Part shown: positions 1 to 6,100 of the stretch, one piece after another | How positions within the stretch are numbered: position 1 is the first letter of the stretch | Layout of the letters: each line of letters begins with the position of its first letter | Assembly (NCBI GenBank): GCA_029261035.1 | Contig: JAJDCD010000019.1 | Location: 1-6,961, forward strand | Reading direction: 5' to 3' | Length of the DNA: 6,961 nt | Source: Candidatus Omnitrophota bacterium | GTDB taxonomy: Bacteria > Omnitrophota > Omnitrophia > Omnitrophales > JACROU01 | The notes under the pieces: generated by a model | The model's database searches: none | Seen by the model: the letters and a program-made list of their open reading frames with translations, nothing else | What the model was told of the DNA's origin: nothing | Made by a program: the position numbers and the translations under genes

Positions 1-1
1 A

Positions 2-154
2 GAGTTAGAGATCAGAAGAATAAGAGAGGCGGAATGGGAGCTCATCTTTAGGTATCGCCAAGAAGGAGGAGTGAAAGGAACAGGAAGGCTTTATTGGAAT
101 GGGAAAGAGTATGAAGGAGAAAAGGAGAGGGCGAAGAGAAATATAGAATTAGCC
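2..154 (+). repeat. Repeat unit A, type I, C-terminal half only (cut by window edge)
   Basis: These 51 residues match the second half of unit C codon for codon at an offset of exactly 717 bases, with scattered substitutions. The segment carries the type I hallmarks: a tryptophan-containing strand (EWELIF), the YRQEGG motif, the LYWNGKEYEGEK motif and a charged helix (ERAKRNIELAFKELE) that leads into the next unit. The first half lies before the window. The alternation of predicted strands with one terminal helix suggests a small beta-rich domain repeated along the chain. No known named repeat family is recognised. Confidence 0.93.
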
Positions 155-3100
155 TTTAAAGAATTAGAAGTTGGAAAGAGTCGAAGAATAGGAAATGTGA
201 ATAGTCTTATTAGGTTGTCTAATGGACAAATTTATAAAAAAAGCCTCCCTCAACCGGATGGCGGAGAAAATCCGAAGCTTATGACTTTTGGAGCTGGCAA
301 GAACTTAGAAAACGTAAACTTAACGATTCATAACGAATCCGGAAAATGGGTCTTAGAATTTAGATACCAAAAACAAGGAGAAGAAGATTTTCGTCCTGAG
401 CCTGCTCGCCTGCAATGGAATCCGGAACGCGGAGAATACGAACCATATGTGAAAGATACCCAACAAGCAGTATATGAATTTGATCCGGAAGCAGAAGGTT
501 TTAGTTTGGGAAAGCAAATAAATAAACAAACTCAAATGATGAAAATCGAAAAAGCCTTTAAAGAGTTAGAAGTTGGAGAGAGTCGAAGAATAGGCAATGT
601 GAATAGTCTCATTCATTTGTCTCAAGGCCAAATTAATAAAAAAAGTCTCCCTCAACCGGATGGGGGAGAAAACCCGAAGCGGAAGAGTTTTGGAGCTGGA
701 ACGAACTTAGAAGAGGTGGAGTTAGAGATCAGAAGAAAAAGTGAAACGGAATGGGAGCTCAACTTTAGTTATCGCCAAGAAGGAGGAATGGAAGGAGTTG
801 GAAGACTGTATTGGAATGGGAAAGAGTATGAAGGGGAAAAGGAGAGAGTGAAGAGGGAGATAGAATCAGCCTTTAAAGAGTTAGAAGAGGGAGAGAGTCG
901 AAGAGTAGGAAATGTGAATAGTCTTATTCATTTGTCTCAAGGCCAAATTCATAAGAAAAGCCTTCCTCAACCGGACGGGGGAGAAAACCCGAAGCGGAAG
1001 AGTTTTGGAGCTGGAACGAACTTAGAAAACGTAAACTTAACGATTCATAACGAAAACGGAAAATGGGTCTTAGAGTTTAGATACCAAAAGCAAGGAGAAG
1101 AAGCTTTTCGTCCTGAGCCTGCTCGCCTGCAATGGAATCCGGAACGCGGAGAATACGAACCCTATACAAAAGATACTCAACAGGAAGTGTATGAATTTGA
1201 TCCTCTTGAAGATGTTGAAGGCTTTTCATTAGGACAAAAAGAAGATGATGATGCGGAGAATGACAAAAAGATTGGAACGTTCAGAACGAGTGAGATTACG
1301 CATGAATTTGTGATGGAGCGAGGAGGGAGTATTCGGGTTGATAATCAGCCGACGGATCAGCATGGAGGGCTCTCTATTGCGGGTTTTCAAATATTTAAAA
1401 GCTCTCCTTATGAAAATCAGGATAATTTGTCGGTAGCCTTTTATGGTGGAAAGCCCTATAAGGTTTGGGTTGTTCATCCTCCAGACCTTGAAAAAGGTTT
1501 AAAGGAAAGAAGGGAGCAGATATGGGAGTCGACCGTTGCTGTTGAAAATCAAAATAAGAGAATTTTGAATAAGCTGAGAGAAGCCCCTGCTTTCGGTTTG
1601 ATGCAATTAGCTCACGGTCGTTATAACGAATTGTTAGACTTAATTTTAAATTCTCTTAAAGATTCCAATTTAACTTTATCTGAAGCGCAATTATATGCCT
1701 TCATTAAGTACTTCCAATCTTTGAATCTAGGTGAAGTTTATCAATCAACAGAAGGTGGAGGTGGTGGACGGCCCAGTTATTTGGATGTTTTGTCTGGTTT
1801 GCTTGAAAAGGCCGCTTTTTTTAGCAAGATGGATGAAAAGATGCAAGATTCTTATATCGATATCTATTTAAAACTTGTTTATAAGCAAATTATTACAGAC
1901 CCTGAATCTGCCCTTGAATTAATAGACACTCAAATAAAGTTTGTAAAAGAGCAGAAAGATGAAAGTGGAATATTGTTTTTAGAGCGCATTAGAAAAAGAA
2001 TTAAAGAAGATTATATTGATGCTCTAAAGGTGGAAGCAGTGCACATGAAGACAACCCCTTACCCTCATCAGAAAATTGGGAGCCATTTTCTTAAGACTCG
2101 AGAGCGAGCCTTTTTAGGAGATTTTACAGGGGCTGGTAAAACACTTGAGTTTTTAAATGCGTTGGACTCCCAGTGGAAAACGTTTGTGACAGTGCCTGCC
2201 AGTTTGATTGATAATATGTTGGAAGAAATTGATAATCATGTAAAACCCGGCACTTTTGAAGAAATTATCGTGCTCAGAGGGCCTCCATCGAAGAGAAAGA
2301 AATTGTTAGAAAGAGTTAGAGATAAGAAAAACATCATTATTATTTCTAGTATAGAAACACTCAGAAATTTTAAAAAACAAGACTTCGATGACATTAATCA
2401 CAATCTGGATTTATTTGTTTTAGATGAAAGCCAGTATGCTGCTAACTTTTCGGGTGAAGGTGCAAAATTAAATTCTCAGCAAGCGGAAGCAGTTCAAAAA
2501 GTTCGGCCAAAACGATCCTGGTGGATGTCCGCAACCCCATATTCCTCCAATCCTCAACAACTATTTGCCCTTTTAAAAGCAATGGGTGTTGAAAAACGGT
2601 CCTTTTCTGCCTTTAAACAAACTTATTCTAACTATTCCTTGGAAGATTTGCAGATGTTACGAGAGAAAATGAGAAGTATTGCATTGATTAGAGAACAAGA
2701 AGAGGTGTATGACTATTTTGACCCTGAACTGCCTTTACAAGAACAGCATGACCGAATCCCAAGAATGGTTTCTATACCTCCAGAAGAAGAAGGTTTCTAT
2801 TATTTATCGGAACAGCAAACGATTTATTATTTAGAGATGGTTAAAGATTTTAGGAAATTTGTGATCGAACGATATAACCCTTCTGTGCCTGAAGAACAAA
2901 AATTAGAAGAAAAATCCATTAACCCGATGACGAAGTTGCAATTCTTGTTTTATTTAATGGTAGATCCACGACGTGTTGGCTTGGATGAGGATTCTCCATT
3001 GATGAGAGAAGCAGAAAAAATAATAAAGAAAAGAAGAGATGAAGGGAAGAAAGGAATGTTGGTGACGAGCAACATTTTTATGATGGAAGCCTTGAAAGAT

Positions 3101-6100
3101 GTTTATGGAGAACAAATGGCGCGTATTGATGGGAGTGTTACGGGCTATGCAGTGGATTCGAAGGGGCACCCAATTAAAGTTAAGAGAGAAGATAGGGATT
3201 ATGTTATTGATGAAGAAAAGGGGAAGAAGGTAACAAATAAAACATGGCAAAAACATTTATTTCAGACAGATCCAGAGGTAACACTTGTTGGCGTTAATGA
3301 CCGGAGTGGAAGTGTTGGTTTGTCCATCACAGCTGCTGAGTTCTTGATGTATATGCAGTTACCACAAACCTATCCCAGAAAGCTGCAAACACGTGGGCGT
3401 CCCATACGACCTGATGATAAGAGAAAACGATATTTTGTAGATGAAGTTCATATGATTGCTCGTTTTGATCCGAAATTAATACAACGTTATGAAGGCACGG
3501 ATGACTTTAAGTATTTTGAGAAAGGAACACCTTCTGAACTTCAGATGAATCGACTTCAAGCAGGAGAAGAAAGATTTAAAATTTTAATGAGAGAAGGACG
3601 TTTGCAATCGGATGTGGATGAGGAGCTTTTAGAATCAGAAGGATTGATGAGTCAGATCCCAGGGTTTATGGATGATCCGCTAACAAAACAAGGAAAGTTG
3701 GTTCAGGATTATAGGGATGAGTTGAAAGATGTAGCTCGTGCTTTTCTGCCGCTTTATGAACAGGCAGAAAGTTTTGATCAAAAACAAGCAGTGCTGCAGA
3801 TGGCCTATTTGTATGCACGCAGTGGAAGTCAGCTCGATTTAAAAGAGATGGTTCAAAGTTTTAAAGAAATGAATTTTTTGCAATTTGACTTAGTTTCTAA
3901 GATAGCGGAGTTCCCCAATAAATACATACGACAAGAATGGATGGACCGTATACATCAAGTAGTGACACAGGTCTTCCCTACACAAGAAATCGATTTTGAA
4001 GACGTTAGAAATCAATTGGGGTGGCTTGAAGATTTAGCTCCTTGGTTAATTCTACCTATATACATGAGTGTTGAGGGCTGGGAAGAAGGAGGTGCTTTGT
4101 ATCATCTGAGCCAATTTATTAAAGAAGAGGTTGATCAAAGAAAAACCAAAGCTGAGAAAATAGCTTATTTGCAAAGCATCTTGTTGAGATTAAGTTCGAT
4201 TAGAAAAGGAGATTGGAGCTCTTTTAAAGAATTCATGGAATCAGTAGGAGATATTGAATCTGGAGAGCTGCATGATAAGGCGATCGATTTAAAAGAAAGA
4301 GCCCAATTGTTTAGTAAAGCAGTTCAAATTATTGGAGATACAGAAGCAAGGAAAATCTTACTCGATGTCTCTTCTGGTTTGTCATACTCAGCAAGAGTAG
4401 ATAAAGCTTACATGAACCTTTTAATGTCTACTTTTGATATCGAAGAACATGAAGCGGAAGAACTGAAATCATTTAATGCTTTGCGTATTGCCGTAGAAGT
4501 GATGAGGCGTCTTCATGAGGGAGGAGAAGAGTATTCTCAAGAACGAGCGGCATTCAAAGAAATTATGCTGCAGGTTGCTTATGAAACATTTTCGGATTGG
4601 CGCAATAAGCAAAACGATGTTCGTGATGAAGGAAAAGAAATAGATTATTTAAAGGACGAAAAATTCTTTTGGGAAGCATTTACACGCGGTGAGAAAGTTA
4701 AATTGGAAATGGGAGAAGTGGATTTTGAAGAAATAAAACAGTTACAGCTTTTAAAGGAGTTAGATGAGCTTCACAATGCTCTTTTGGAAGAAGATGCCAT
4801 TATTGTTGACCGAATCAGCGGGCCTTGGGTTCGAGAACAATGGAATAATTTAATTACAGGAAAGAGAGTGACTTTGTATAAAGAAGGACCTTTAAAGAAA
4901 TTAGCAAATAAAGTAATAAGAGCATATGAGAGACATAAAACATCTAAATCTGGATTAATTACATTTACAGAAGCAGATTTAAAGCTTTTAGAAGAGCATG
5001 GAATAACCTTGCCTTCGCAAGAACAAATAATGTTTGAAACTAAAAAATTTGATTTTGCCAGAGCCCCTCCTGATGAGGCCGAAATGTTTACCCAAGTGTT
5101 AAATTTGAGGTTAGACGAAATAAACACATTAAATAATTTAATCCGTTTAGAGAATACTTATCTGAGTATTATGAAAAGAGGCTTTACACCTAAGAATGCC
5201 AGTGAATTAAAAAAACTGTTCACAAAACTGAATTTTAACAGTGAAGCTAAAGACAAGTTAGACTTTATAGATGACCAAATACGGCTTATAGATAAACAGC
5301 TTTCTATACTAAGCCGAACACGCAAATTTAAAGAAGTGGAAATAGAATTCACGACAGACCCCGCCAAGTTGTTGATGAGAGGAATGATGGTTCCTCAACT
5401 CACAAACTGTTTTAACTGTTTCGCCGGAGCAAATACAGTTAGGGCCTTGGTAGATGATTTAGGTTCTAGAAATAAACTCTTGGCGATCGTTCGAGTAGGT
5501 GGAAAACCGCGTTCTATTGCTATTGTCAAAGTGCTTAAAGATGCAAATGGTCAACCTGTGATTTTTTTGGAAAAACCTTTGTATTTGGGAGGGTACCCCT
5601 TTCAAGATGAAATTCTAAAAGCTCTTTCTAATCTAAAAATGAGGACCTTATCTCGTTTTGGCGCTCACTTAGCAATTGAAGCGGCGGGGAAGGCGGGAAG
5701 AACTCGTCTTTATGGAACAGGCAGTTACTCTAATAGAGAATATTTTGAACCTTTATTTGGTTCTCGCAGCTACGATTATGCCGTTTATCATGGCGGTAAG
5801 ATTATTCACCCAGAAATTTTAGATCCCTCTAGTCAATCAAAAGAACCTTATAAACCTATGTTTACTATAGGATATCAAGGGCTGAATGTAGATCAGTTTA
5901 TTCAAAAATTAAGAGACAATGGAGTGCAGGTCTTAGTTGATGCTCGTTTTAGCCCATTCAGTCAATATAAGACAGATTTCAATAGAGAGAATAGCAAATT
6001 AAGGGAAGAGCTAAAAGAAATTGATTACGTTCACGAGAAAGATTTGGGAGCACCCAAATCAATTCGGCAGATAGAAGAAAAAGAAGGTTTGGCTGCTTTT

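Larger units (their letters stand above)
1..1240 (+). repeat. 717-base super-repeat (type I + type II pair), about 1.7 copies
   Basis: Positions 4 onward (GTTAGAGATCAGAAGAA) and 721 onward match at a constant offset of 717 bases (239 residues), and the match continues through units B and D up to the EGFSLG motif. The left array is therefore a tandem duplication of a pair, 105 + 134 residues, and not of a single unit. The first copy begins before the window. The period is a multiple of three and the frame is kept. Codon-level differences between B and D are split about evenly between silent and amino-acid-changing, by hand count. Confidence 0.9.

Noticed and set aside
64-75. Shine-Dalgarno-like AAGGAGGA followed by GTG (and a similar AGGAGGAATG at 781-790)
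   Set aside because: The spacing to the start codon is too short, and both encode the repeated EGG(V/M) of the YRQEGG motif, so they follow from the protein sequence.
1-1240. CRISPR array or other short-repeat locus
   Set aside because: Repeat periods are 315 to 717 bases, the copies are in frame and protein-coding with substitutions at silent and non-silent sites, and there are no short identical repeats with unique spacers.
353-1477. Two short - strand open frames (353-535 and 1229-1477)
   Set aside because: Both are antisense to repeat units or the beta module. The first does not recur as an open frame in each repeat copy, and neither has gene-like features.
2954-3256. 100-codon open frame on the - strand
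   Set aside because: It is antisense to the second helicase lobe, where conserved motifs prove the + strand frame. The Phe/Ile/His-rich translation is a shadow.
4028-4081. Transmembrane segment around LAPWLILPIYMSV
   Set aside because: The hydrophobic core is only about 13 residues and is flanked by acidic residues within a helical soluble-looking region.
4771-5127. 118-codon open frame on the - strand
   Set aside because: It lies wholly opposite the helical region of the giant gene, has no ribosome-binding site or recognisable domain, and its composition (Ser/Leu/Phe-rich) is what the complement of purine-rich coding DNA gives.
5158-5367. 69-codon open frame on the - strand
   Set aside because: It is antisense to the coiled-coil-like segment and the start of the cysteine domain, and has no supporting signal.
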